A stretch of DNA of 64,000 nt from Mycobacterium genavense ATCC 51234 (GCF_000526915.1 NZ_JAGZ01000006.1:124001-188000), one strand, 5' to 3'; shown: positions 29,226 through 39,987, counted from the stretch's first letter. Numbers and translations are program-made. The notes: a model not told the origin generated them from the sequence alone.

Positions 29226-30726
29226 GCGTCCCGCATCACCCGATGTTGATCGGTGGCCGGCCGGTCGACTCCGGACAGCGGATGCACATCATCAACCCCG
29301 GCGACGAGGAGCTGGTCGCGACAGTCGCGCAAGGCGATGAGTCACATATCGATGTGGCGGTCGCCGCCGCCAAGACCGCCTTCGAGCGGGGCACCTGGTC
29401 ACGCGCGACACCGCAAGATCGCGCCGAAGTAATGCGCCGGATCGCGGCCGCGGCGCATCAGGCCAGCGACGAGCTGATCGAATTGGAGATGGCGTGCAAC
29501 GACGCCACGATCCGGCTGGCCACCGGATTTCACATCGGGTACGCGCTGAGCCACTTCAACTACTTCGCCGACCTCGCCGAGAGCTACGCGTGGCAGCGGC
29601 CGGCGTCGGTAGAGACATTCCCGGTGCTCAGTCAAAGCGTCGTGCACCGCGACCCCATCGGTGTGGTCGGCGCCATTACCCCGTGGAATTTCCCTCTGCT
29701 GCTGACCATTTGGAAGATCGGGCCGGCGCTCGCGGCCGGCAACAGCGTCGTCGTCAAGCCCGACGAACACACCCCGCTGTCGATACTCGAGTTCGCCCAC
29801 ATCGCCGAACGCAACGGCCTGCCGGCTGGCGTACTCAACGTGGTGCCGGGAGAAGGCCGCGTCGCCGGAGCCCGGCTCGCGTCGCATCCCGACGTGGGCA
29901 AGATCGCGTTCACCGGCTCCACCGCGGTCGGGCGCGAAATCATGCGGCTGGCCTCGGGCACGGTCAAACAGGTGACACTCGAGCTCGGGGGCAAGGGGCC
30001 GTCGGTTGTGCTCGACGACGCCGACCTCGATCTGGCCGTCGACGGAGTGCTCTACGGCTGTTTCGCCTACTCGGGCCAGATCTGCGAGTCCGGAACTCGT
30101 GCACTGGTTCCCGCGGCACTGCACGATGAGTTCGTCGACCGTCTCGTCACCCGGGCAAAGACGATCGTCGTCGGTCCGACCCGCGACTGGGACACCGATC
30201 TCGGTCCGGTGATCGACGCGGCGCAGCGCCAGCGCATCCTGAGCTACATCGACGACGCGCGGGCGGCCGGAGCCACCGTCGCGCTCGGCGGTGAACCGAT
30301 CACCGGCGGATCGTTTGACAAGGGGTTTTGGCTTGCGCCAACGATTCTCACCGGCGTCTCGAACGACATGACGATCGCCCGCGAAGAAGTATTCGGCCCG
30401 GTACTGGTGGTAATCGGCTACCACGGCGACGAACACGCCATCGAGATCGCCAACGACAGCGATTACGGTCTGGCCGCCAGCATCTGGACCTCCGACAACG
30501 CCCGGGGATTGGCGATGGCCGAACGGATTAGGGCCGGCAGCGTGTGGATCAACGATGCGCACCAGATCAATTGCAAGCTTCCGTTCGGCGGCTACAAACA
30601 GAGCGGCATCGGACGCGAACTGGGCCCGACGCTCTCGATGCCTACACGGAGGTCAAGACGGTGCACCTGGATCTGTCCGGCGGACGCGAGGCGAAGCCCT
30701 ACGACGTCTTACTCGGAAATGCCTGA
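29222..30726 (+). pseudogene. Aldehyde dehydrogenase, frameshift near the C-terminus
   Basis: About 500 residues, GTG start at 29222 overlapping the SCP2 stop. It carries the NAD-binding ITPWNFPLLL and FTGSTAVGREI, the catalytic Glu in LELGGKGP, the nucleophile Cys in GQICESGTR, and EEVFGPVL. The frame shifts near 30632 (one C missing in GGCCCC), after which LDAYTEVKTVHLDLSGG ends with TGA at 30724-30726. It oxidises an aldehyde to an acid with NAD(P). It is convergent with the LuxR/GAF regulator gene 9 bases away. Confidence 0.85.
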
Positions 30727-30735
30727 ATATCAGCC

Positions 30736-31944
30736 CTATTCGGGTACGCTGGCCAGCCGCACATACGCCGGCGCCGCCTCCGCGCGGTTGGTCGCGTTCA
30801 GCTTACGCAGCACCCTTTTGACGTGGGACTTCACCGTGCCCGCCGAGATCACCAGCTCATCGACGATCTGCTGATTGGTGCGGCCGGCCGCCATCAGCCG
30901 AAGCACCTCGACCTCGCGGCGGGTCAACATCGTCATCACCCGGGTTTGCACCTCGGCCAATGAGCGTGCGGCGGGGCTGCGTTCGACCGGCTCGATCTTG
31001 CGCAGGTCCAAATCCGCGTCCTGCAGTGCGCGGACCGCTTCGTCCGCGGACGCCAGCGCACGCTGGACCTCGGTGTGCTGACGACGCATTCGCTCCAGCA
31101 AGACGGTGCGTTCGTAGGCATAGCCGAAACCCTCGGCGAACGCCCACACCGTGTCGCGGTCGATCTCGTCGACGATGCGGCCGGAGTACAGCCGGTCAGC
31201 GTGCAGGAACCCGATCACCTTGCCCGTCGGCATGATCGGGGCCGCGCAGTAGGAGTGCGTCAACGAGAAATCTACGATCGGCCGATTGACCCGGGGGTCG
31301 TTGCGAGTGTCGCGAACGATCGCGGGTGCGTGCCGACGGATCATCTGCGTTTCGATCAGCATGTGATCCAGCAGGGGCGCGACCGACTGGGCCAAGGCGA
31401 CCATCTTCTCGGCGCCCTTGGTGTCTTCACCGAAATACGCTGACTCCATGACCATTCGGCCCTCGTGCACCCGAAAGAGCACGGCCCGGTCGAATCCACA
31501 CGATTCCACCATCTCGCGCGGTGCCCGGTCGACGATCGTCGCGACGTCGTCGACAGCACGCAACTTGCTCAAGGCCTCCTGGACGGCCAGCAACGCGAAG
31601 GTGCGCCGCTTGGCATCGTCCTCGATCAACTCCCGTTCCAATGAGCACAGGTCCAGCAATCCGTCGAGCGCATTGGCCGCGTGCTCATCCCCACTAGCCT
31701 CCAACGCATTACGCACGATCGCCGCCTTGGTGTCGATGGCCTCGGCCACCACCGCCAATGGGTCGTCGGTGGGGTCCACCTCGCCTTCCTGAAACGCCTC
31801 GCGGTAGCGGCGCGCGGCGTCGGACTCCCGGACTGGACGGGACGCCCAACCGGGATGGTTGCCGTCGGCCAGCGCAGTGAGCGCGGGGGGTTCTGGCTTG
31901 CCGGAAACGGCATCGTCGACGTTGACACCAATCACGCTGCTCAC
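30736..31944 (-). CDS. LuxR-type regulator with GAF-like sensor domain
   Basis: A 402-residue protein from the GTG at 31942-31944 (AGGAAA just upstream); longer starts would run into the P450 gene. The N-terminal 110 residues are helical, the middle (about 130-290) is GAF-like (VDDVATIVDRAPREMVESCG, SYCAAPIMPTGKVIGFLHAD), and the C-terminal LuxR HTH is LTRREVEVLRLMAAGRTNQQ and following (about 335-390). It lies between the SCP2-ALDH unit and the divergent P450 unit and probably controls one or both. Confidence 0.85.
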   Translation of the reverse strand: MSSVIGVNVDDAVSGKPEPPALTALADGNHPGWASRPVRESDAARRYREAFQEGEVDPTDDPLAVVAEAIDTKAAIVRNALEASGDEHAANALDGLLDLCSLERELIEDDAKRRTFALLAVQEALSKLRAVDDVATIVDRAPREMVESCGFDRAVLFRVHEGRMVMESAYFGEDTKGAEKMVALAQSVAPLLDHMLIETQMIRRHAPAIVRDTRNDPRVNRPIVDFSLTHSYCAAPIMPTGKVIGFLHADRLYSGRIVDEIDRDTVWAFAEGFGYAYERTVLLERMRRQHTEVQRALASADEAVRALQDADLDLRKIEPVERSPAARSLAEVQTRVMTMLTRREVEVLRLMAAGRTNQQIVDELVISAGTVKSHVKRVLRKLNATNRAEAAPAYVRLASVPE

Positions 31945-31996
31945 TTTCCTCTGAGCCGGGCCGTGGCATGGCCCAAATCGGAAATTCACCTCGTAC

Positions 31997-32039
31997 GGGA
32001 GCAGGAGTACTCCCCAACGGGGGATCGATTTGCCCCCGT
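31997..32039. promoter_or_regulatory. Two inverted repeats before the P450 gene
   Basis: GGGAG (31997-32001) pairs with CTCCC (32010-32014) across 8 bases, and ACGGGGG (32017-32023) pairs exactly with CCCCCGT (32033-32039) across 9 bases. They sit in the divergent region between the LuxR/GAF regulator and the P450 gene, the second directly before the P450 start. They are candidate operators; a hairpin in the leader is an alternative. Confidence 0.4.
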
Positions 32040-32041
32040 GA

Positions 32042-33314
32042 GTGACACAGGCTGATCGCATGTCCTCAGCGTCCGTTTCGGAATCGGTTTCCGCGATCGA
32101 ACTACTGCCCACTCCCATTGGCGTGGCCAATCCGTATCCGCTGTATGAGCAGCTGAGAAAGCTCTCACCCGTTGCGGGGTATCGGGATTGGCCGCCGGTG
32201 ACCATTCCCGGCGCCGATGAGCCCGTCACCGCGTGGGCCCTGTTCCGGTACGACCAGGTCTTCGAGGCCGCCAAGGACAGCACGACCTTCTCGTCGCGCG
32301 ATCCCCTGCAGGAAGCCTCGTCGGCACCGAGTTTGATGCTGGTCAACACCGACCCGCCCAAACACGAAGTGGAACGAAAACTGGTCGGCCAGGCGTTCTC
32401 CCCGCGCCGCGTCAAGAAGCTGGAGGGCTGGCTGAGCGAGCTGATCCCGCGGCTGCTCGCATCCCTCGACGACGGCGGCGACGGGACCGTCGAGGTGATG
32501 GAATTCGCCGCCGAGGTGCCGACCCGGCCATGGTGCGCCTGCTCGGATTGCCCGACGGCGACCATGTCCGGTTTAGGCGGTGGGCCAACGCTTTCATGCT
32601 CTCGTCGGAGCTGACCCCCGAGGAGCGCATCGCCAGTAACGAGGAGACGGTGCCACTCGGCACGCCGAGCACACCGCCCGGCTGGCGGAGCGGGAGACCG
32701 GTGACGACAGCGAGGGGGTGGAGGACGCCGAGGACCTAATCTCGGCGCTGCTGCGCGCCGAGGTGGACGGGCAGCGTCTCACCCCGGAGGAGATCGTGCG
32801 GTTCTGCGTCACCCTGGTGGTGGACGGCAGCGAGACGACAACTTTTCTGATCGGCAATCTGCTGCACGCGCTGGCGCGCGAGCCGGAGGTGCAGGCGCGC
32901 CTGCGTGCCGACCGAAGCCTACTGAATCTCTTTGTCGAGGAGACACTTCGGCTTGATGGGCCGCCGCAACGCCTGTTCCGCATCGCCACCCGCGACGTCG
33001 AGATCGACGGCAAGCTGATCCACAAAGGGGAGTGGGTGGCGTTGTTATTCGGCTCGGCCAACCGTGATCCCGCAGTGTTTGAAAATCCGGATCGGCTCGA
33101 CATCGATCGGCCGAACATTCGCCAGCAGCTCTCGCTGGGCCACGGACTGCACTTCTGCCTGGGCGCTTCGCTGGCTCGGCTCGAGGTGACGGCGGTGCTC
33201 AACGCCGTGCTCGATCGTTATCAGACGATCGCGTTGACCGACGATCCCGGCACCAAGCAGACCGCCAGCCTGCTCACCCACGCCTATGTCCGCCTGCCCC
33301 TTCACCTTTCATGA
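32042..33314 (+). pseudogene. Cytochrome P450, two frameshifts
   Basis: About 420 residues in three frames. Segment 1 to about 32520 holds ANPYPLYEQLRK and [18 protein letters not shown]. Segment 2 is [19 protein letters not shown]. Segment 3 from about 32655 holds the I-helix VVDGSETTTFLIG, EETLR (ExxR) and the haem-ligand motif LGHGLHFCLGASLAR. The start may be the GTG at 32042 or the ATG at 32060. Its stop overlaps the next gene (ATGA), which is followed by a [3Fe-4S] ferredoxin, the probable electron donor. The P450 family number and substrate are not recognised. Confidence 0.85.
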
Positions 33315-33715
33315 CCGCCCACGAGTCCCGCAATATCGCGGCCACCAAAACCATCTACGCCGCGGTCCCCGCCGGTGACCTGCAAACCGCGCTGAGCTAT
33401 CTCGATCCCGAGGTGCGGATCACCTACTACGGCACCGAATCCATCCCTTACGCAGACGATTACCGCGGCATCGACGAAGCGACGACGTTCTTCACCAAGG
33501 TCGGGCAGAACATCGAGGTCGTCGAGATGGAAGCCTGGAAGTTCATCGCCCAGGGCGACGAACTCGCCACCTGGGGCCGGCAACGCTTCCGTCGGCCCGC
33601 CACCGGACACGAGTGGGAATCCGAGTTCGCGCACATCATCACGCTGCGCGACGGCCGCTGGTTGCACTTCCGCGACTTCATGAACTCGGCCCTGACCCTG
33701 CAGGCGTTCTCGTGA
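33311..33715 (+). CDS. NTF2-like (SnoaL-like) protein
   Basis: A 134-residue NTF2-fold protein beginning MTAHESRNIAATKTIYAAV, with DPEVRITYYGTESIPYADDY and HIITLRDGRWLHFRDFMNS. Overlapping start and stop codons on both sides (ATGA with the P450, GTGA with the ferredoxin) show tight coupling in a three-gene unit. It may act on the P450 product as an isomerase, dehydratase or epoxide hydrolase; no catalytic residues can be assigned. Confidence 0.75.
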   Translation: MTAHESRNIAATKTIYAAVPAGDLQTALSYLDPEVRITYYGTESIPYADDYRGIDEATTFFTKVGQNIEVVEMEAWKFIAQGDELATWGRQRFRRPATGHEWESEFAHIITLRDGRWLHFRDFMNSALTLQAFS

Positions 33716-33906
33716 AGGTCACCGCGGACCGCGAGATCTGCATGTCCGCCGGAATGTGCGTGATGACCGCCGAGGGGTTTTTCGATCAGGACGACGACGG
33801 TGTCGTGCTGCTTGTCTCCGAGGAGGTTCCTGATGGCGCACAGCGCCGGGTGCATAACGCGGTCAAACTGTGCCCGTCCGGGGCGCTGCAGTTGGTTCCG
33901 GAGTGA
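33712..33906 (+). CDS. [3Fe-4S] ferredoxin
   Basis: A 64-residue ferredoxin from a GTG overlapping the upstream stop. Cluster Cys residues are Cys10 and Cys16 (CMSAGMC) and Cys54 (KLCPSGAL), the three-Cys pattern with Met/Ala at the fourth position that is usual for P450-associated ferredoxins in actinobacteria. It should feed electrons to the P450 encoded two genes upstream. Confidence 0.9.
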   Translation: MKVTADREICMSAGMCVMTAEGFFDQDDDGVVLLVSEEVPDGAQRRVHNAVKLCPSGALQLVPE

Positions 33907-34073
33907 GCTGTTCGGCCAACGTGACAGGGCCCGGAGTCGGGTCCGCGAGCGACGCTCGGCACGATCGCGCACGCGGCTACCCGCCCGGCATCATGGCGGT
34001 ACTAACTAGATACATCATCACACATAAGTGTCGTTTTGCTTCGTTATTTACGAATAAGTCAGCGACACACGCT

Positions 34074-34091
34074 CGTATTGTCTATAGACAT
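34074..34091 (+). promoter_or_regulatory. Candidate Mce3R operator, yrbE3A promoter
   Basis: CGTATTGTCTATAGACAT lies 49 bases upstream of the yrbE3A ATG, in an unusually AT-rich intergenic stretch (33907-34140). It is 16/18 identical to the inverted copy in the echA13/melF region. Mce3R is known to repress the mce3 operon, and this is the best-matching of the three copies. Confidence 0.62.
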
Positions 34092-34140
34092 GAGGGCGCC
34101 GTGCCGCGTACCCTCGCGGGTGTCACTCGTCCACTTCGAC

Positions 34141-34983
34141 ATGTCCGGGGGGCAACGTGAGCAACTCCACCCGACGACACGGCGTCGGATTCAGGCGGTG
34201 CACGGGGCGATGGTGATGGTGGTCGGCCAGGCGGCGAAGCCGGTCCGCGCGATGGGCGATTTCTTCGTGATGTCGCTGGAGACGTTCGTGTCCGTCTTCA
34301 GGCCGCCATTCGCCTGGCGCGAGTACCTATTTCAGTGCTGGTTTGTGGCGCGGGTATCAACGCTGCCGGGGGTGTTGATGACGATCCCGTGGGCGGTGAT
34401 TTCCGGCTTCCTGTTCAACGTCCTGCTTACCGATATCGGCGCTGCCGATTTTTCCGGCACCGGTTGCGCGATCTTCACCGTCGACCAGCGCGCGCCCATC
34501 GTCACGGTATTGGTCGTCGCGGGCGCCGGCGCCACCGCGATGTGCGCCGATCTGGGCGCCCGCACCATCCGGGAGGAACTCGACGCGCTGCGGGAGATGG
34601 GCATCAACCCGGTTCAGGCGCTGGCGGTTCCGCGGGTGCTGGCGGCCACGACGATCTCCTTGGCCCTGAGTTCGGTGGTGACGGCGACGGGTCTGATCGG
34701 CGCGTTCTTCTGTTCGGTCTTCCTGATGCACGTTTCGGCAGGGGCGCGGGTGGCAGGTCTGACGACCCTTACCCACACGATCGATGTGATCATTTCGATG
34801 ATCAAGGCGACGCTGTTCGGGCTGATGGCTGGGCTGATCGCCTGCTACAAGGGCATGTCGGTCGGGGGCGGCCCGGCCGGCGTCGGCAGGGCGGTCAACG
34901 AGACCGTGGTGTTCGCCTTCATCGTCTTGTTCGTCATCAACATCATCGTCACGGCGGTCGGCATGCCGTTCATGGTGTCGTGA
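34141..34983 (+). CDS. yrbE3A: YrbE3A-type MlaE-family permease
   Basis: About 280 residues with five or six membrane segments. Conserved MlaE features are GARTIREELDALREMGINPVQ (the EExDAL loop that contacts the ATPase) and YKGMSVGGGPAGVGRAVNE. It forms the inner-membrane permease of an Mce lipid importer together with YrbE3B. The ATG at 34141 is in frame but lacks a good ribosome site; a GTG at 34157 after GGGGGG is out of frame, so the exact start is uncertain. mce3R nearby and the Mce3A remnant downstream support the mce3 assignment. Confidence 0.8.
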   Translation: MSGGQREQLHPTTRRRIQAVHGAMVMVVGQAAKPVRAMGDFFVMSLETFVSVFRPPFAWREYLFQCWFVARVSTLPGVLMTIPWAVISGFLFNVLLTDIGAADFSGTGCAIFTVDQRAPIVTVLVVAGAGATAMCADLGARTIREELDALREMGINPVQALAVPRVLAATTISLALSSVVTATGLIGAFFCSVFLMHVSAGARVAGLTTLTHTIDVIISMIKATLFGLMAGLIACYKGMSVGGGPAGVGRAVNETVVFAFIVLFVINIIVTAVGMPFMVS

Positions 34984-34992
34984 GGTGAATCG

Positions 34993-35604
34993 ATGACGGT
35001 CAGCGTTCCGCGCAGAACACCGGTGCGTCGCGTTACGAAATCCGTTGCGGGCGAATGGACTCGGCCGGGATCGCAGGTCAGGTTTTACGTCAGCACCGTG
35101 GCGGGGATCCCCGACGCCGTCATGCACTACCGCGGCGAGCTGCTGCGGGTGATCGCGCAAATGGGTTTGGGCGTCGGAACTCTCGCGGTAATCGGCGGGA
35201 CGGTCGTCATCGTCGGGTTCTTGGCGATGACCACCGGCGCCATCGTGGCGGTGCAGGGCTACAACCAGTTCGCCTCGGTGGGCGTGGAGGCCTTGACCGG
35301 CTTCGCGTCCGCATTTTTCAACACCCGCGAGATTCAGCCGGGAACCGTCATGGTCGCGCTGGCCGCCACCGTCGGTGCCGGAGCCACCGCCCAGCTGGGC
35401 GCGATGCGGATCAACGAGGAGATCGATGCGCTCGAGGTGATCGGGATCCGCAGCGTCAGCTATCTGGCCAGTACCCGGGTGCTGGCCGGGGTGGTCGTGG
35501 CCATCCCGTTGTTTTGCGTCGGGCTGATGACGGCATACCTGGCCGCCCGGATCGGAACCACGGCGGTCTATGGGCAGTCCCCGAACTTTCACCTGGCGAG
35601 CTAG
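34993..35604 (+). pseudogene. yrbE3B: YrbE3B-type permease, internally shortened
   Basis: A 203-residue open frame, whereas YrbE-B proteins are about 270-290. The first part is normal (FLAMTTGAIVAVQGYNQF, MRINEEIDALEVIGIRSV), but after LAARIGTTAVYGQS it jumps directly to PNFHLAS, the usual C-terminal end. YrbE-B proteins typically have a VYGQS-like segment both before a periplasmic loop and at the C-terminus, so recombination between the two copies would remove about 80 residues in frame, including the last membrane helices. The shortened protein is unlikely to work. Confidence 0.7.
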
Positions 35605-35608
35605 AGCG

Positions 35609-36664
35609 ATGAGTCGCGGGAAGACCAAACACCGGCTGCACGACGCCTGGTGGACGCTGTTCCTGGTGGGGGCGATCGGTGTGGTTGTTCTCGTGACGGC
35701 GATGTCCTTCAACGGCACCCTGCGGTCCTATGTGCCCGTCACGCTGACGGCGGACCGCTCGGGGCTGGTGATGGACACCGGCGCCAAGGTGATGATGCGC
35801 GGCGTGCAGGTAGGCCGGGTTAGCCAGATCGGCCAGACCAACCGGGACACGCACGGGACCAGCCTCCGGCTGGAGATCGAACCCGACCAAATCCGTTACA
35901 TCCCAGCCAATGTCGAGGCCCAGATCAGTGCCACCACCGCGTTCGGTGCCAAGTTCGTCGACCTGGTGATGCCGCCGCGCCCAAGTCGCGCGCGGCTGGC
36001 CGCCGGGGCCGTCCTGCACTCGAAGAACGTCAGCACCGAGATCAACACCGTCTTCGAAAATGTCGTCGACCTGCTCAACATGATCGATCCGCTCAAGCTG
36101 AACGCGGTGCTGACGGCGGTGGCCGATGCCGTACGCGGCCAGGGGGAGCGAATCGGGCAGGCCACCACGGACCTCAACCAGGTACTCGCGGCGCTCAACG
36201 CCGGGCACGCATCGTGGGCGTTGGGCGTGGCCAAAAGCATGCTCGACGACGTTCAGGAGCTGGCCGCCACCAAATTCCGGATGAACGACATGGCGGCGCT
36301 GACCAGCCGACCCACCTTCCAAAAGGGCCTTGCCCACCACCGCGCGGCCTGGCGCGCCGCCCGCCTGCTGATGCTCGACGCCTTCACCACCGCGGAGGCC
36401 GCCGTGGCCGCGGACCAAGATCTGACGCCGGCGCTGCGCGCGGATATGCGGGTGGCCGCCGTCTACGCCACCGATGCGGCCCGAAGCTGCGCCGAATGGG
36501 CCCACCTGGTCGCCGGGACGAGCTCGATCCGCGAGGGCACCCGCCTCGAGCGCGCGTTCCGCGACATCTACACCGGAACCCAACACGCCTTCATCAGCGA
36601 AAAAGTGGCGATCGACGCGGCGCAGATCTGGCTGGGCATCATCGAGGATCAACCAGGGCTATGA
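35609..36664 (+). pseudogene. Chimera: Mce3A N-terminus fused in frame to acyl-CoA dehydrogenase C-terminus
   Basis: A 351-residue open frame with two unrelated halves. Residues 1 to about 200 are an MceA protein: one N-terminal membrane helix (FLVGAIGVVVLVTAM), the MCE domain (TGAKVMMRGVQVGRVSQI) and the start of the helical region. From about residue 205 (ALGVAKSMLDDVQELAATK) to the end (IDAAQIWLGIIEDQPGL) it is the C-terminal helical domain of a DszC/HsaA-like acyl-CoA dehydrogenase. The join, near 36200, keeps the frame. A deletion removing the rest of mce3A, mce3B-F and the start of a fadE gene explains it; assembly error is the alternative. Confidence 0.8.
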
Positions 36665-36680
36665 GCCGGGGCAAACCCGA

Positions 36681-37456
36681 TTAGACCAACTCCCCGCCGG
36701 TCTTTTCGCCGTCGACGTCTTTGGACTCAGGGGAGCCGTCGTCGGTCAGCGAGGACGCCAGCGCCGGACCGGTGCCACCGGCGGCCGCTCCACTCGCGCC
36801 GGCCGCGCTGGCCGCGGCTTCGCCCGCTGACCCACCCCCTGCCGTTGCGCCGCCCAGTCCGCCTTGGCCGACGGATCCGAGCGACGAGCCGAGCGAACTG
36901 AGCGTGCTCAGCGGGGCGCTTCCGGCGCTGAGCAGCGTCGATGCCGCGTTCATGGCCGCGGCATGCCGGCCGCCCCGGCCGCGGGGGTCGGCGCGACCGC
37001 CGCTCCTTCGACCAGGTTGGCCAGTGCCGGCGTGCGGGCGGCCGTACCGGCCGCGCCGGGCACTGCCTCGGCACGCAGCAGCCGTGTGGCCGGCGCGGGA
37101 CTGGCCAACGACCTCGACATCGGGGCGCCGACGCTGCCGAACTCGACGGCGGTGGTGCGCGCGGCATCGGCTTGCAGGGCGCCCGCGGCGGTCGCATCGG
37201 TCTGGGTGTACATCCGGGTGATGTTGACCAACGCCACGCCCGTCCGCGAGATCTCCTGGTGGGCCGCGAGGTGAGCGGCCAGCGCCTTGCTGGCCTCGGC
37301 GGCGAACGCGGCTGCCGCCTGCGCCGAAACCTCCTCGGCGCCCGCGGGCGCCAGCGCGGTCACCGCCGGGGCGGCCGCGGCACCGGAAGCGATGGCGGCG
37401 GCGCCCATTGCCGTCAATTGCCCGCCAATAGCGGCAACTGCCGCATCGTGCGACAT
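36681..37456 (-). pseudogene. PE-family protein, one frameshift
   Basis: About 258 residues. The N-terminal PE-like helical hairpin starts MSHDAAVAAIGGQLTAMG and ends with the type VII secretion signal YTQTD (Tyr83, Asp87; YxxxD). The C-terminal half is Ala/Gly/Ser-rich. The frame shifts near 36965 (between AAGMP and AAMNAASTLL), and the true end is KTGGELV. It should be exported by an ESX system. No PPE or esx partner is adjacent, and the gene sits among decayed genes. Confidence 0.7.
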
Positions 37457-37567
37457 GGATGTCAAGTGCGTCCTGCTCCTAGGTATGTACGCAGCAACCG
37501 TGGCGGAATGCATTGATTCTACCGAGGCACCCGGCTGCCACAGGCACAAATTATGGGGCCCGGCGGA

Positions 37568-38034
37568 TCAGAGGTGGGTCAACAACCGAGCGGTGAATTC
37601 TTCGGGATGTTCTCGGTGCATGAAGTGTCCACCGGGGACTTCTTCGACCACATACTCGTCGGAGAACATCCGGGCGGCACCCCGATAATCCGATGGCTCG
37701 ATGATCGGATCATCCAGTCCGGCAAAGACAACCGTCGGCATCTTGATCCGCGCCTTCAGCGACGCACTCGGTACGGGGGAGAGCTTTCGGTAATAGCCGA
37801 ACGCGGCGTTGCGGCCCGCCGGATTCGCGAAGCTCGCGCACACCGCGTCGAACTCGCTCGGATCGGGGCTCCACGTCGGAGACCATCGCCGGTAGATCGC
37901 GGGCAGCGCCGCGAAGTCATTGCGCGCGAAGCGGTTCGGCGCTCCCGGCAGCTTGTAGGCCACGGCTCCGAGCCCTCCTCGAGGCAGGCGAAGCTGAGCC
38001 CATTCGCGTCGACGAATCGCAGCGCATCTGCCAT
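37568..38034 (-). pseudogene. Alpha/beta-hydrolase with central deletion
   Basis: The start MADALRFVDANGLSFACLEE is a normal hydrolase N-terminus, but after about 22 residues the sequence jumps and changes frame to AYKLPGAPNRFARNDF, then MPTVVFAGLDDPIIEPSDYR (acid Asp) and VPGGHFMHREHPEEF (catalytic His). The HGFP oxyanion region and the nucleophile elbow, about 130 residues, are missing. It is divergent from the epimerase remnant. Confidence 0.75.
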
Positions 38035-38093
38035 GACGTGCGCGACGTTACGCCGATCATCGGGGTGCGGCGAGCCCTCGCTACCATCAGCAA

Positions 38094-38689
38094 ATGCGCG
38101 GCTCAAAGATCCTGATCACCGGCCCGACCGGACAAGTTGCCACCCCCGTCGCCAAGGCGCTGGCAACCGACAACGAAGTGTGGGGCATCGCCCGGTTCAC
38201 CACTCCCACGGTCCGGGAGGACCTGGAGAAGGCGGGCGTGCGGTGCCAGACGATCAACCTGGCCGCCGGCGACTTCACCGGTCTGCCAGACGACTTCGAC
38301 TACGTGCTCAATCTCGCGGTGGCCGAGAGCGGCCACTGGGGCAAGGATCTGGCGGCCAACGTCGAATCCGTCGGGGCCCGGCCCGCTACACCCCGATCCA
38401 CGAGGACGACATCATCGCCACCATCCCGAAGCTGTTCGAGGTGGCCTGGGTGCCGGCCACCACGCTGAACTGGTGCGGCGAACAGAACGTCAGCCTGCAG
38501 GAGTGGTGCAGCTACCTGGGCTCGCTGGTCGGCAAGGAGCCGATCTTCGAGGAGAGCGAGCAGGCGCTGCGCGGCAATCCCACCGACGCCAGCCGGATGC
38601 GCGAGCTCGTCGGCGCCGCGACCGTCGACTGGCGCGACGGCATGCGGCGCATGGCGGCCAAATTCCACCCCGAGCTGGTCAGCGCGTAG
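38094..38689 (+). pseudogene. NAD-dependent epimerase/dehydratase with central deletion
   Basis: The N-terminal Rossmann part is intact (MRGSKILITGPTGQVATPVA to FDYVLNLAVAES, about 95 residues). The frame then breaks near 38370 and resumes as ARYTPIHEDDIIATIPKLF through VSLQEWCSYLG to a TAG at 38687-38689. The region that should carry the catalytic YxxxK is gone. The frame change and deletion coincide, as in the neighbouring hydrolase. Confidence 0.75.
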
Positions 38690-38696
38690 GCGCCGG

Positions 38697-39987
<1,291 letters not shown>

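Noticed and set aside
30736-32565. A longer 609-codon version of the LuxR/GAF regulator
   Set aside because: The extra N-terminus overlaps the P450 coding region and both inverted repeats; the GTG at 31944 has a ribosome site and begins the natural protein.
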